NCBI GenBank assembly: GCA_040387195.1
Contig: JAZKEF010000022.1
Location: forward strand, 1-64,000
Length of the DNA: 64,000 bases
DNA from: UKL13-3 sp040387195
Lineage (GTDB): Bacteria > Bacteroidota > Bacteroidia > UKL13-3
Direction of reading: 5' to 3'
Notes under the pieces: model-generated
Told to the model about the DNA's origin: nothing
Databases searched by the model: none
Seen by the model: only the letters and a program-made list of their open reading frames with translations
Made by a program: the position numbers and the translations under genes
Part shown: positions 50,377 to 59,269 of the stretch, piece after piece
Position numbering within the stretch: position 1 is the stretch's first letter
Layout of the letters: each line of letters starts with the position of its first letter

Positions 50377-52199
50377 GGAATCAGTTTTAAAAAGGTTACA
50401 CTGGAATTTCCATATACCTTATGAGTTGCTTTCACAAAGTCGGACTCGTTGGCTTCAAAAATATTGATAAACTGTTGCGGGTTTCTGTCTACAAGAGGAA
50501 ACCAGGTACTTTGCACCTGTATCATTAAACGGTGTCCTTTTTTTATGGTGTGGTTAATATCATTAACCGTAAAGTTCACATCGGTTACCTGATTGGGAAC
50601 AAACGGTTCAGGTTTTTCAAAACTGTTTCTGAATTTGCCTCGCATCACCTCTCCGCGCACCAGCATCTGATATCCGCTCATTTTAACCAATTTTCCGTTC
50701 ACACTGTCGGCAGGCGCATCATCTGGATACACATCAATTATTTTAACAATCCAATCGGCATCAGTACTTGTGGTAGACACTTTTAAGTTAACGTTAATGG
50801 GGCCTGCAAAAGTTTCATCTGTTTGCTGAGTTTCGGTTTGGAATACCAATACATCCGGACGAGTAGCTGCAAAGCGCTGGTCGGCTACCATGTATTCTTT
50901 GGTCATTCCCGTTTCACAATGAACCATATATGGAACAGGGTTTTTCGGATCGCTGATAAACTCTTCGGAAGAAGTGGATGCGGTGGCCAACAGTTTTCCA
51001 GCACTCATATAATACGTTTTTGGCGTGGTGTTCTGCGGTGGCCATTGACTGTATTTTTTCCAGGTATTACTGCCTGTTTCAAACATAATGGCTTCGGTAG
51101 GTTTGTATGGACCTTTGCCATTGAGGTAATAATTGAAAAAAGGAAATTCAATACTATCACGGTAATACACGCTTGTTTTTTGTTGAAAGCTGATATCCCC
51201 TAAATGATCCCCCTTGGTTTTGCCCCAGCCTCCGTGGATCCAAGGTCCCATTACAATGCCATTAATTGTTTTCGGACTTTGTTTTTCGATCGCCTGATAT
51301 GTTTGCAATGCACCATATAAATTTTCGGCATCAAACCATCCGCCAATAACCAATACAGCGGGTTTAATATTTTTAAGATGCGGTCGCAGATTTCGTATTT
51401 TCCAAAAGTCATCGTACGTTTCGTGTTTCGTTACATCATTCCAGAAAGCAATTTCATTGTTATAAAATTTATTTACGTTTTTCAACGTACCTATATACTC
51501 GAGGTAAAATTTATAACCATCATGGGTTGGATAGTTAAAGGGTTTCCATGTTGCGATAGTAGGTGCCGGACGGGCTTGGCCAAATGCATAGGAGAATCCG
51601 AAAAAATGGGGTAGAAAAAAAGCACCATTGTGGTGAAAGTCATCTCCGGTAAACCAGTCGCAAATAGGGGCCTGAGGAGAAGAGGCCTTTAATGCCGGAT
51701 GAGCGTCAATCATCCCTGCTGAAGTATAAAATCCGGGATAAGAAATCCCCCATTGACCCACTTTTCCGTTTGTATTTTTAATATTTTTCAATACCCATTC
51801 AATACAATCGTAAGTGTCGGAACTTTCGTCAATATCCTGTTTGCTTTTTTTAATGGTCTTATGCGGAGTCATATCGTTAAAGGTACCTTCCGATTTGTTT
51901 TTACCCCGCACATCCTGAACTACAAAAATGTAACCTTCGCGGGCAAAGTTTTCCGAAGGACGCAATAAGCCCGGGAAATTCTCTTCTCCATAGGGTGCAA
52001 TACTATATGGCGTTCGGTTGAGCAGTACCGGATACTTTTTCGAAGAATCCATGGGAAGGTAAATCGCGGTGAACAATTTTACCCCATCACGCATCGGGAT
52101 ATAAACCTCGCGTTTGATATAATGTTCTTTTGGGATAAACTGCTGGGCATTGGTTGTTAATCCTAAGGCTACTAGCAATACAAGTAAATAAAACTTCAT
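50373..52199 (-). CDS. secreted CocE/NonD family hydrolase
   Basis: About 608 aa with signal peptide MKFYLLVLLVALGLTTNAQQ. The peptidase_S15/CocE domain has 'VYIPMRDGVKLFTAIYLPMDSSKKYPVLLNRTPY', the nucleophile region GQWGISYPGF (Ser), 'PAVLVIGGWFDAENLYGALQTYQAI' (Asp region) and 'GPWIHGGW' (His), and ends with the jellyroll C domain ('VNLKVSTTSTDADWIVKIIDVYPD', 'KKGHRLMIQVQSTWFPLVDRNPQ'). Members cleave acyl, ester or Xaa-Pro bonds; GL-7-ACA acylase-like activity is an alternative. An ATG at 52208 adds three residues. Confidence 0.92.
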   Translation of the reverse strand: MKFYLLVLLVALGLTTNAQQFIPKEHYIKREVYIPMRDGVKLFTAIYLPMDSSKKYPVLLNRTPYSIAPYGEENFPGLLRPSENFAREGYIFVVQDVRGKNKSEGTFNDMTPHKTIKKSKQDIDESSDTYDCIEWVLKNIKNTNGKVGQWGISYPGFYTSAGMIDAHPALKASSPQAPICDWFTGDDFHHNGAFFLPHFFGFSYAFGQARPAPTIATWKPFNYPTHDGYKFYLEYIGTLKNVNKFYNNEIAFWNDVTKHETYDDFWKIRNLRPHLKNIKPAVLVIGGWFDAENLYGALQTYQAIEKQSPKTINGIVMGPWIHGGWGKTKGDHLGDISFQQKTSVYYRDSIEFPFFNYYLNGKGPYKPTEAIMFETGSNTWKKYSQWPPQNTTPKTYYMSAGKLLATASTSSEEFISDPKNPVPYMVHCETGMTKEYMVADQRFAATRPDVLVFQTETQQTDETFAGPINVNLKVSTTSTDADWIVKIIDVYPDDAPADSVNGKLVKMSGYQMLVRGEVMRGKFRNSFEKPEPFVPNQVTDVNFTVNDINHTIKKGHRLMIQVQSTWFPLVDRNPQQFINIFEANESDFVKATHKVYGNSSVTFLKLIP

Positions 52200-52290
52200 A
52201 CAGTTCATAATTTAACTCGAATATATCCGATAAACTGATGCCTTGTCATATAATTTTATGAATGGTTATGGGTATATGTAAAAGGAAAGA

Positions 52291-52298
52291 TATGTTTG
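52291..52298 (+). promoter_or_regulatory. -7 promoter element of the GNAT gene
   Basis: TATGTTTG, perfect TAnnTTTG, only 4 nt before the ATG at 52303, so the message may start at the start codon. Confidence 0.55.
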
Positions 52299-52302
52299 AG
52301 AT

Positions 52303-52821
52303 ATGAATCAGTTGATGCAAACGGAAAGATTGTACTTCAGGGAGTTTACCCTAGATGATGCTGTCCTGTTGTATGAGATGCATCAGGATCCTGCTATCAC
52401 ACGGTATACGGCCGATCCTATTCCGTGGGATTCTGTTGAGCGTGTGGTAGGAATATTAAAAGATACCATCATGCCTCAGTATAAGAATAAAATGGGTCGC
52501 TGGGCCGTACACCTAAAAGAAGGTGATACATTTATCGGTTGGTGCGGTTTAAAGAAGGTTGGTGATGAAATAGATTTGGGTTACAGATTTAAGAAGCAGT
52601 TCTGGGGAAAAGGTTATGCTACCGAAGCGGCCAAAGGGGTGTTGGAATATGGTGTAAAAATGGAACTGCAGAATATTGTAGGACGAGCCTCCATAGCTAA
52701 TGTAGCATCTGTGAATGTGTTAAAAAAGATCGGCCTTGTTTACCAGAAGAACTATCAGGAAGGGATAGTAGAATCTGTTACGTTCGTATGTGATGTTTCT
52801 GTTTTGCGGAATATGAAGTAA
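52303..52821 (+). CDS. GNAT family N-acetyltransferase (RimJ/RimL-like)
   Basis: A 172-aa acetyltransferase. 'MQTERLYFREFTLDDAVLLYEMHQDPAITRYTA' is the RimJ/RimL-type opening, 'GWCGLKKVGDEIDLGYRFKKQFWGKGYATEAAKGVLEYG' contains the acetyl-CoA loop (R/Q-x-x-G-x-G/A as QFWGKGYA), and 'NIVGRASIANVASVNVLKKIGLVYQ' closes the fold. Substrate unknown. Its last 67 bp overlap the 3' end of the convergent membrane-protein gene. Confidence 0.9.
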   Translation: MNQLMQTERLYFREFTLDDAVLLYEMHQDPAITRYTADPIPWDSVERVVGILKDTIMPQYKNKMGRWAVHLKEGDTFIGWCGLKKVGDEIDLGYRFKKQFWGKGYATEAAKGVLEYGVKMELQNIVGRASIANVASVNVLKKIGLVYQKNYQEGIVESVTFVCDVSVLRNMK

Positions 52822-54218
52822 CAACACAACCCCAATATAACAACAATACCAAGATTGATGAGGTAACTCGTTTGGCTCATAAAAGGGCCATGATGCATAA
52901 AATAACGTTGGTCGGGGAAGTTGCCAAAATCATACTTAGAGAAGATTCCCGGTACATTAATTTTAAACCAGCATTTGCTGGATACCAGTGAAAGCAGTAC
53001 AAACAGCATAACCTGATAGCGAGAAAACGAAAACGAGTTAAGCGCAAGCATCAGCATCATCACCAAAAAGGGATAGTAAGGTACAAACTGCCGCGATTCA
53101 GATCCTAAACACAATACAGCAATAATGATAAAATAAACAACAGCCGAATCACCCTGTTGTTTAATGGTTCGGATAAATTGTTTAAAAAATACAACCATCA
53201 GTAAAACTGCGGGACCAAAATAGATTGTGTGGGAAATAAGAGAAATCAAAGGGAGACTAATACATTGTTGCACGATGTTGAATACAAAAACCTGTGGCGT
53301 AAACCTGTCTTCCGGAATGCTGATTTGAGCAATGGCATAGTTTGTAACTATAATGAATCCGACAATTCCTAATACCATAGCCAATGAATATTTCCATGAG
53401 ATAGCCCCTTCCTTATTTTCAGCAGAATGAAAGGTCATCGATATTTTCCACAGGTAGATCATTACCCAAAGGATGCTAACAGGTAAAACATAAAGCTGTA
53501 TATGCATTGTGTAGTGGGGGTCGAGTATGGATGGCAGAAAGAGAACGAGCGCGATGAGCGAAAACAATAACAGCATTCCCAATAGCGTTATCAGGCCGAG
53601 CATTTTTGAAGACTGCATCCATTTCAGGATACGGTTGTTCCGAATATCGAAGTGTAAAGGAATAGAGGTTAGCAGTACAAGCGGAAAGGTAAAATGTCCT
53701 AGAAATGCAGTAAGGAGCAGTGCCGCCTTTTTACGCATAAGAAAAAAATAGCAGAGTGCAAACCCAATCCAAAATCCGCTGATATCTGTTAGAATGGGGT
53801 AATAGGGTGTGTTTTTGAGAATAAAGTAGTTGAAGAATAAAGCAGAAAAGCCGATTACCTCTGTTTGGGATTTAAGTTGATAATGCGAACAAAGTTTAAA
53901 AAAGAGCCATACGGTACAAGCAATAAGCAGCAGGTTAAATACACGAAATACATACGGGATGTTTTCAGCGGATAACGGAATGTGCAATGCTTGGGAGGCA
54001 TAATACACAACAACAGGAGTGAAGATACGCTGATACTGGTAGCTATCGATTTGTTTGTGAACGGCCATTTCCTCAAAAGTGGAAGTGAGGTAGGCATAAT
54101 TTTTTCCATCCCATCCCAATCCGTTATTAAAAGGTGTTCGCTCATCCAAGGCACCCCATATACTGATGATGCTTAACGTAAGGATAAGCCAAAAGCGATG
54201 GGTGAACCTGAAATTCAT
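52755..54218 (-). CDS. multi-spanning membrane protein, GT-C-like
   Basis: A 487-aa protein with about 11-12 hydrophobic helices. After TM1 there is a periplasmic loop with 'GWDGKNYAYLTSTFEEMA...YQYQRIFTPVVVYY', the sort of acidic first loop seen in GT-C glycosyltransferases. Another conserved-looking loop is 'GSESRQFVPYYPFL'. I infer a lipid-linked sugar transferase or related polymer enzyme, not a proven function. It overlaps the GNAT gene tail to tail by 67 bp. Confidence 0.7.
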   Translation of the reverse strand: MNFRFTHRFWLILTLSIISIWGALDERTPFNNGLGWDGKNYAYLTSTFEEMAVHKQIDSYQYQRIFTPVVVYYASQALHIPLSAENIPYVFRVFNLLLIACTVWLFFKLCSHYQLKSQTEVIGFSALFFNYFILKNTPYYPILTDISGFWIGFALCYFFLMRKKAALLLTAFLGHFTFPLVLLTSIPLHFDIRNNRILKWMQSSKMLGLITLLGMLLLFSLIALVLFLPSILDPHYTMHIQLYVLPVSILWVMIYLWKISMTFHSAENKEGAISWKYSLAMVLGIVGFIIVTNYAIAQISIPEDRFTPQVFVFNIVQQCISLPLISLISHTIYFGPAVLLMVVFFKQFIRTIKQQGDSAVVYFIIIAVLCLGSESRQFVPYYPFLVMMLMLALNSFSFSRYQVMLFVLLSLVSSKCWFKINVPGIFSKYDFGNFPDQRYFMHHGPFMSQTSYLINLGIVVILGLCCYFIFRKTETSHTNVTDSTIPS

Positions 54219-54233
54219 AGAGGGTGAGAAGAA

Positions 54234-54575
54234 TTATACGTGTTTGTCCCAGTGTTCAGGATCAAATCCAACCAACACTTCATGACCTGTTTCAACCACG
54301 GGGCGTTTAATAAGGGAAGTATGTTCCATCATCAATTTGATGGCTTTTGCCGGATTGTTGATGGCTTTTTTTTGAGTGTCACTCAGGCTTCTGTATGTAG
54401 TGCTTTTTAAATTCACAATGGTGGTGAGCGGAGCATGTTTAAGCCAATGTTCGATCTTTTGCTTTGTTATTCCTTTTTCTTTATAGTCGTGAAAAGTGTA
54501 TGCTACTCCGTTTTCCTCCAGCCATGTAAACGCTTTTTTCATGGTGTCACAATTTTTGATGCCGTATATAATCAT
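54234..54575 (-). CDS. ArsC/Spx family protein (YffB-like)
   Basis: A 113-aa thioredoxin-fold protein. MIIYGIKNCDTMKKA with Cys9, 'GVAYTFHDYKEKGI', 'LTTIVNLKSTTYRSLSD' and 'LIKRPVVETGHEVLVGFDPEHW' are typical of the YffB branch of the ArsC family, probably a glutathione- or thiol-dependent reductase rather than a true arsenate reductase. It is 11 bp after the histidine kinase gene and 15 bp before the membrane-protein gene on the same strand, probably one transcript. Confidence 0.9.
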   Translation of the reverse strand: MIIYGIKNCDTMKKAFTWLEENGVAYTFHDYKEKGITKQKIEHWLKHAPLTTIVNLKSTTYRSLSDTQKKAINNPAKAIKLMMEHTSLIKRPVVETGHEVLVGFDPEHWDKHV

Positions 54576-54586
54576 GGTTTGGTTAT

Positions 54587-56770
54587 TTATGCTTTAGGTA
54601 AAGTAATGCAAAAAGTACTGCCTGTTCCGAGAGTGCTTTTTACGGTTAATGTTCCATTGTTAAGTGTTACAAAATCTTTGCACAATAATAATCCTAATCC
54701 GGTACCTTTTTCACCATCAGTTCCGTAATTGGATTGATGTCGGAGGTTAAACAATTGTTGCAGTTGTTGTTCGTCCATTCCAACTCCATTGTCGGTAATA
54801 CAGGTTAGTATATGTGTGCCTTTGTCTTCAATAGTAACGGTAATGTTACCGGCCCGGTTGGTAAACTTGATTGCGTTTGAAAGCAGGTTTCGAAGTACAA
54901 TATCAATCTGGCTCTTGTCTACAGATGCCATAATATCCGATGCCGGTTGGGTAAGTTTCAAGTTAATGTTTTTCTGACGGGCCGATTCCTGAAGGATGCT
55001 GATGTTTTGAGAGACAAGTGTGGGTAGGGAAACCATCCCTTTTTCAGTTGCGGTGTTTCCTTCCAGCTGGCTGCGCGACCAATGCAGTAAATTATCGAGT
55101 AATAAACTCAATGCTGCAAGTTGGTTGTTCATGCCATTTTTAAGTTCCAGAAATTCTTGCTGCGAAATCATGTTTTCATCAAGCAACGAGATAATGCCAC
55201 TCAGCGAAGCAACCGGACTGCGTAAATCATGTGAAAGCACGGAAAGTATTTTGTCCTTTAACTGATTGAGTTCTTTCAGTTCTTCAGCTTGGCGGAGGAT
55301 TTCTTCTTTTTGCGCTGTGGTAATTTTATTGGCTTTTTTCACCTTGCCAAAACTGATGTATAATCCGATGGCAAACACACCTATTAAACAAAGCACAATG
55401 GCCATGGAAGTATTCGCCAGTCTCGAACGTTCAACCAATCCTGTTTGGATGGATTTGTCTTTTTCGAGCAGTGCTATTTCTTTTTGTTTTTTATCGAGCA
55501 CAAAATCAAATTCAATCTGTGACGATTTTTTTGCTACCTCATCATTAAATAAACTATCCTTATAGAGTATAAATTTTTTATAATAATGGGTTGCCGACTT
55601 AAAATCCTTTTGTTGCTCGTAAGCATGGGCAAGTAAATCACTCGATTCGGATAGTTGAAGTTTACTCCCAATCTCTAAAGCTACTTTATTACTTATAAGT
55701 AAATGATGGATGGCGCTGTCGAGCGAATGGAGTTTTAAGTATACCTGTCCAAGACCAATATTATTGATGGCGATACTTTCCAGGTCCCCGCTTTCCTCCG
55801 AAATCTTGAGCGCATTAAACAGGTAAAATTTGGCCTTGTTGTAATTGTTTTGTTCAAGATATACTTGTCCAATATTGTTATAGGATAACCCCACATTGTG
55901 CATATTGCCCATATCAAAGGATAGCTTAAGGGCATCCTGAAAATAGACCAACGCCTCTTCCAGTTCTTTTTTGCGGTGATAGATGGCGCCCACTACCACA
56001 TTTGCCGATATCATTCCATCAATGTTGCGGGATTTTTTAACAATGTCTAGCGCGCGCAATGCATGTTTTAAGGCTAGGTCATCTTTGCCTAGGTAGTAAT
56101 ATACATTTGCAATATTTGTAAGGCTGTTGCCGATGGCCCCATGTGGGGAGAGTTGTTCGCGTAGACGAAGGCCCATAAATAGATTGTACAGGGCTTCGGA
56201 GTAATTACCCATATCGGAATACGTATTTCCGATATTGTTGTAACAGGCAGCAACGCCTATTTTATCATCAATCTCTTTTCGTATCGCTAAACTTTGTTTG
56301 TAGAAAGAGAGGGCTGTTGCAAAATCACCTTCGTTATGCCTGATGATAGCAATATTATTAAGCACCGCCCCGGCCCCCTTTTTATCATTAATTTTTTGAT
56401 AGATGGCTAGGGCCTCTTCATTGCGGTTAATAGCCTGCTTATATTCCGACTGCATATAGGATGCAATAGCCCATAGTTTTAGGGCATCAGCTTTTCCCCG
56501 TTCATAATTCAGTTTTTGAGATAGGGCATAGGATTGTTTTGATAGCAGAACGGTACTGTCGGGAGAAATGAGGTGATAGGCAAAGGCTAAGTCTGCAAGT
56601 ATTTTTACTCGTACGGTATCCTCCTTTGGATGTTTAGACAATACAGTGAGCAGGCTATCTATACTTTCCCCACCTTGTGCATGTGTTTTTGCAGGAACAC
56701 CCCACAGCACAATCAAAAGAAGCAATACGATGTAAGAAAACGAGTGTCTATTGCTTAAGGTAACAATCAT
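54587..56770 (-). CDS. TPR-containing sensor histidine kinase
   Basis: A 727-aa kinase. A signal peptide (ending AKTHAQ) leads to about eight TPR repeats (residues 40-420: 'ALAIYQKINDKKGAGAVLNNIAIIRHNEGDFATALSFYKQSL'), a membrane helix (about 440-465), a coiled linker, HisKA with SHDLRSP (His about 514) and a HATPase domain ('DIVLRNLLSNAIKF', 'DNGVGMDEQQ', 'GTGLGLLLCKDF'). Unlike the 14811 kinase it has no receiver domain, and no response regulator is adjacent. The sensed signal is unknown. Confidence 0.92.
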   Translation of the reverse strand: MIVTLSNRHSFSYIVLLLLIVLWGVPAKTHAQGGESIDSLLTVLSKHPKEDTVRVKILADLAFAYHLISPDSTVLLSKQSYALSQKLNYERGKADALKLWAIASYMQSEYKQAINRNEEALAIYQKINDKKGAGAVLNNIAIIRHNEGDFATALSFYKQSLAIRKEIDDKIGVAACYNNIGNTYSDMGNYSEALYNLFMGLRLREQLSPHGAIGNSLTNIANVYYYLGKDDLALKHALRALDIVKKSRNIDGMISANVVVGAIYHRKKELEEALVYFQDALKLSFDMGNMHNVGLSYNNIGQVYLEQNNYNKAKFYLFNALKISEESGDLESIAINNIGLGQVYLKLHSLDSAIHHLLISNKVALEIGSKLQLSESSDLLAHAYEQQKDFKSATHYYKKFILYKDSLFNDEVAKKSSQIEFDFVLDKKQKEIALLEKDKSIQTGLVERSRLANTSMAIVLCLIGVFAIGLYISFGKVKKANKITTAQKEEILRQAEELKELNQLKDKILSVLSHDLRSPVASLSGIISLLDENMISQQEFLELKNGMNNQLAALSLLLDNLLHWSRSQLEGNTATEKGMVSLPTLVSQNISILQESARQKNINLKLTQPASDIMASVDKSQIDIVLRNLLSNAIKFTNRAGNITVTIEDKGTHILTCITDNGVGMDEQQLQQLFNLRHQSNYGTDGEKGTGLGLLLCKDFVTLNNGTLTVKSTLGTGSTFCITLPKA

Positions 56771-56794
56771 AAGGATGTACTAAAAGGTACATGC

Positions 56795-56802
56795 CAAATA
56801 TA
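56795..56802 (-). promoter_or_regulatory. -7 promoter element of the TPR kinase gene
   Basis: TATATTTG on the minus strand, perfect TAnnTTTG, 24 nt before the ATG at 56770. Confidence 0.5.
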
Positions 56803-56819
56803 TAAAATTAAGCTTATGA

Positions 56820-57806
56820 TTAAGCTAAAATCCAATTGAATTTATAGTGTGTATCCGGTATGCGCATCCGGTCAGCTATTTTGTTCAAACGGTCAGGTAA
56901 AGCCATGATATAATCACGTGCTTTTTCACCTGTTTCCTGTAATCCACGAATGCTTTCAAGCTCCCATTCTTCAATGAGTGATTTAAGAATATCAGTGTAA
57001 TCATAGGCAGTATAAACACCTAAACGTTGCGCTGCATCACTAAAGTTAGAGAACATTCCCACCTCTTCACCCAGCTGACGAAGGTACTGGGCAGGCATGG
57101 CAATTTTTTTACGCATCATATCTTCAAATGCCAGCATCATCTCATTGGCATCCAATTCAAAAATGCTCTTCACAAAAGTTTTATATGCTTTAGCATGGCG
57201 GGCCTCATCGGCAGCTACCAATCCACACAGTTTGGATAGAATATTACTTCCCTGTTGTTTGGCCAAGCTGGCTACCCTGCGGTGCGAAATATTGGTGGCC
57301 AATTCCTGGAAACTGGTGTATACAAAATTACGGTATGGATCATCTCCTGCACCATTGTTAAAACCATCGGCAATCAAAAACTGTGTCGAGGCCTCAAACT
57401 CACGCATGTTGATTCGTCCGCACAGATACAGGTAACGGTTCAGTACATCTCCGTGCCTATTTTCTTCTGCTGTCCATCCTCTCAACCATTTCATCCATCC
57501 ATTATTGCCATACTGGTCAACCCCCTCCACTCCGGCCAGCCATGTTTCATATGTAGGCAAAGCTTCTTCGGTAATAGTATCAGCAACCAATACAGCCAGC
57601 AAATCGTAGGATAATCCTTCGGCTTGTTCCTGAATGGTTTTTAAATCGGCTATAAAACTGGTATCAGAGGTAAGTGGCAGCAGTTCAGATGCTTGCCAGT
57701 TTGTTTCAATGGGTTTGAGAAAGTCAGCAGTGTATTTGTCCACCGATTTGCCCAAATGCAACATAATTTCTTTTCTGGTAGGCGTAATAGATGATGATGC
57801 AGTCAT
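56820..57806 (-). CDS. acyl-ACP desaturase (stearoyl-ACP type, soluble diiron)
   Basis: A 328-aa ferritin-like diiron enzyme that introduces a cis double bond into acyl-ACP. 'MKWLRGWTAEENRHGDVLNRYLYL' (EENRH) and 'KLCGLVAADEARHAKAYKTF' (DEARH) are the two EExxH-type iron-binding motifs; 'FLPIETNWQASELLP'-like N-terminal region and 'LVADTITEEALPTYETWL' match the plant-type family, also found in some Bacteroidota and actinobacteria. The ATG at 57806 is chosen; an in-frame TTG at 57854 is the promoter's -33 element. It likely sets membrane unsaturation. Confidence 0.92.
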   Translation of the reverse strand: MTASSSITPTRKEIMLHLGKSVDKYTADFLKPIETNWQASELLPLTSDTSFIADLKTIQEQAEGLSYDLLAVLVADTITEEALPTYETWLAGVEGVDQYGNNGWMKWLRGWTAEENRHGDVLNRYLYLCGRINMREFEASTQFLIADGFNNGAGDDPYRNFVYTSFQELATNISHRRVASLAKQQGSNILSKLCGLVAADEARHAKAYKTFVKSIFELDANEMMLAFEDMMRKKIAMPAQYLRQLGEEVGMFSNFSDAAQRLGVYTAYDYTDILKSLIEEWELESIRGLQETGEKARDYIMALPDRLNKIADRMRIPDTHYKFNWILA

Positions 57807-57823
57807 GTTTTTGAAATGTTGGT

Positions 57824-57854
57824 CAAATTTAAGGCTCCCCGCAGGATTTTGCAA
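57824..57854 (-). promoter_or_regulatory. consensus promoter of the desaturase gene
   Basis: On the minus strand TTG (57854-57852), exactly 20 bp, then TAAATTTG (57831-57824). ATG 17 nt downstream. Confidence 0.78.
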
Positions 57855-57899
57855 GGAATTAAATTGCTTTCGTATTGTTCAAGAATTCAGGTGTGATGG

Positions 57900-58352
57900 T
57901 TAGAAAATGCCGGTAATAGTCAGATCACGTTTATTGAAGGAGAAATTGTCGCCTTTTTTCTTACCCCACATTTCAATAGCCAATGGCGATTTTGACGATA
58001 ATACGATAATCTTTTGTTTGTCAACGACAATAGGTCCAAGTCCGACCGCAATAAAATAAATATCAGTTTCGCACACAATCATTGCTCCGGTTTTGGCAGT
58101 TTGTACCGGTTGCAGATCAATTTTATGAAGTTCGGCCAGCTCGGTCTGTGCTTGGGCGAGTTGTTTGGCATTCATATTTCGGTCCATCTGACCCATAGCC
58201 CTTGCTGTTTCATATTTATCGCCTGCACTGCTTTTGTCTTCACTGTTGGAAGATTCTTGCGCGGCTTTCATTGCTTTTTCGGCATGTGCAATGCGCTCCA
58301 GCAATAAATTTTTGCAGGCATGTAAAATATTTTCTTTCGATGGATGCTTCAT
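57900..58352 (-). CDS. GreA/GreB-like transcription factor
   Basis: A 150-aa protein. An N-terminal coiled coil ('ACKNLLLERIAHAEKAMKAAQESSNSEDKSSAGDKYETARAMGQMDRNM') is followed by a beta-rich C domain ('GAMIVCETDIYFIAVGLGPIVVDKQKIIVLSSKSPLAIEMWGKKKGD') like the FKBP-type domain of Gre factors. The KSSAGDKYETAR stretch is common in Bacteroidota proteins sometimes mislabelled 3-oxoacyl-ACP synthase. A role at the RNA polymerase secondary channel is inferred. The ATG at 58352 (MKHPSKENIL) is preferred. Confidence 0.75.
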   Translation of the reverse strand: MKHPSKENILHACKNLLLERIAHAEKAMKAAQESSNSEDKSSAGDKYETARAMGQMDRNMNAKQLAQAQTELAELHKIDLQPVQTAKTGAMIVCETDIYFIAVGLGPIVVDKQKIIVLSSKSPLAIEMWGKKKGDNFSFNKRDLTITGIF

Positions 58353-58378
58353 AATCTGCGGTAAAAATAAGAAACCAT

Positions 58379-58386
58379 TACATTTG
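58379..58386 (+). promoter_or_regulatory. -7 promoter element of the LpxL-like gene
   Basis: TACATTTG, perfect TAnnTTTG, 7 nt before the ATG at 58394. Confidence 0.5.
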
Positions 58387-58393
58387 TTCACTG

Positions 58394-59269
58394 ATGAAAA
58401 AGTTTTTATATCCCATCTATGCGTTGCCCATTTATCTGCTGGTGCTATTGCCGTTTCCGATATTCTACCTGTTATCCGATTTTTTGTACGCTCTGGGGTA
58501 TTATATCATTGGATACCGCAAAAACGTAATTCACCAAAACCTGCAAAACTCTTTTCCCGAAAAATCGGAAACAGAAATTAAGGCTATTGGCAAGAAGTAT
58601 TATGCCTTTATGATCGATCTGTTTCTGGAGACGTTTAAACAATTGGTTATGTCTCCCAAGTCCATTCAGCGTAGATTTAAGTTCATCAACCCCGAAATAC
58701 TCGAAACGTTTAAACAACAGAATCAACCGATCATTTTTGTACTGGGGCATTATGGAAACTGGGAATGGTGCGGGCAAAGTTTTCACCTCAAAAAGATGTT
58801 CCAGCAGGATGTATTATACCATCCACTAAGCAACGGCTTTTTTGATTGGATTACGTATAAACTACGCTCGCGCTGGGGAGTGGGATTAATTCCGATGCAG
58901 GTGTCCATTAAGGAAATGATCCGCAGAAAAGATCTGTTAACGGCAACGGCTTTTTTAGCCGACCAAACACCGAGCAATAAGGACGCCTGCCATTGGATGC
59001 CTTTTTTGCTTCAGGATACTCCCGTATTTTTAGGAACTGAAAAAATCGCTAAAAAATTAAACCGTCCTGTTGTATTTGTACATCTTAACCGTATCAAAAG
59101 AGGATATTACGAAACATCATTTACTGTTATTTCCGCGTCACCTAAAGATACCCCCGATAACTGGATTACCGAACAACATACTCAATTGCTCGAGGCTGAC
59201 ATTATCAAATGTCCTGAGCTCTGGTTATGGAGTCACCGCAGGTGGAAACATAAACGACAGGAGTCTTAG
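58394..59269 (+). CDS. LpxL/HtrB-like lipid A acyltransferase
   Basis: A 291-aa membrane-bound acyltransferase. A hydrophobic N-terminal segment (about 8-40) is followed by 'RKNVIHQNLQNSFPEKSETEIKAIGKKYY', the catalytic HxxxxE-type motif in GHYGNWEW (about residue 118), 'YHPLSNGFFD', 'ATAFLADQTPS' and 'CPELWLWSHRRWKHK'. It adds a secondary acyl chain to lipid A at the inner membrane. Chain specificity is unknown. It overlaps the convergent DUF4421 gene by 4 bp. Confidence 0.92.
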   Translation: MKKFLYPIYALPIYLLVLLPFPIFYLLSDFLYALGYYIIGYRKNVIHQNLQNSFPEKSETEIKAIGKKYYAFMIDLFLETFKQLVMSPKSIQRRFKFINPEILETFKQQNQPIIFVLGHYGNWEWCGQSFHLKKMFQQDVLYHPLSNGFFDWITYKLRSRWGVGLIPMQVSIKEMIRRKDLLTATAFLADQTPSNKDACHWMPFLLQDTPVFLGTEKIAKKLNRPVVFVHLNRIKRGYYETSFTVISASPKDTPDNWITEQHTQLLEADIIKCPELWLWSHRRWKHKRQES

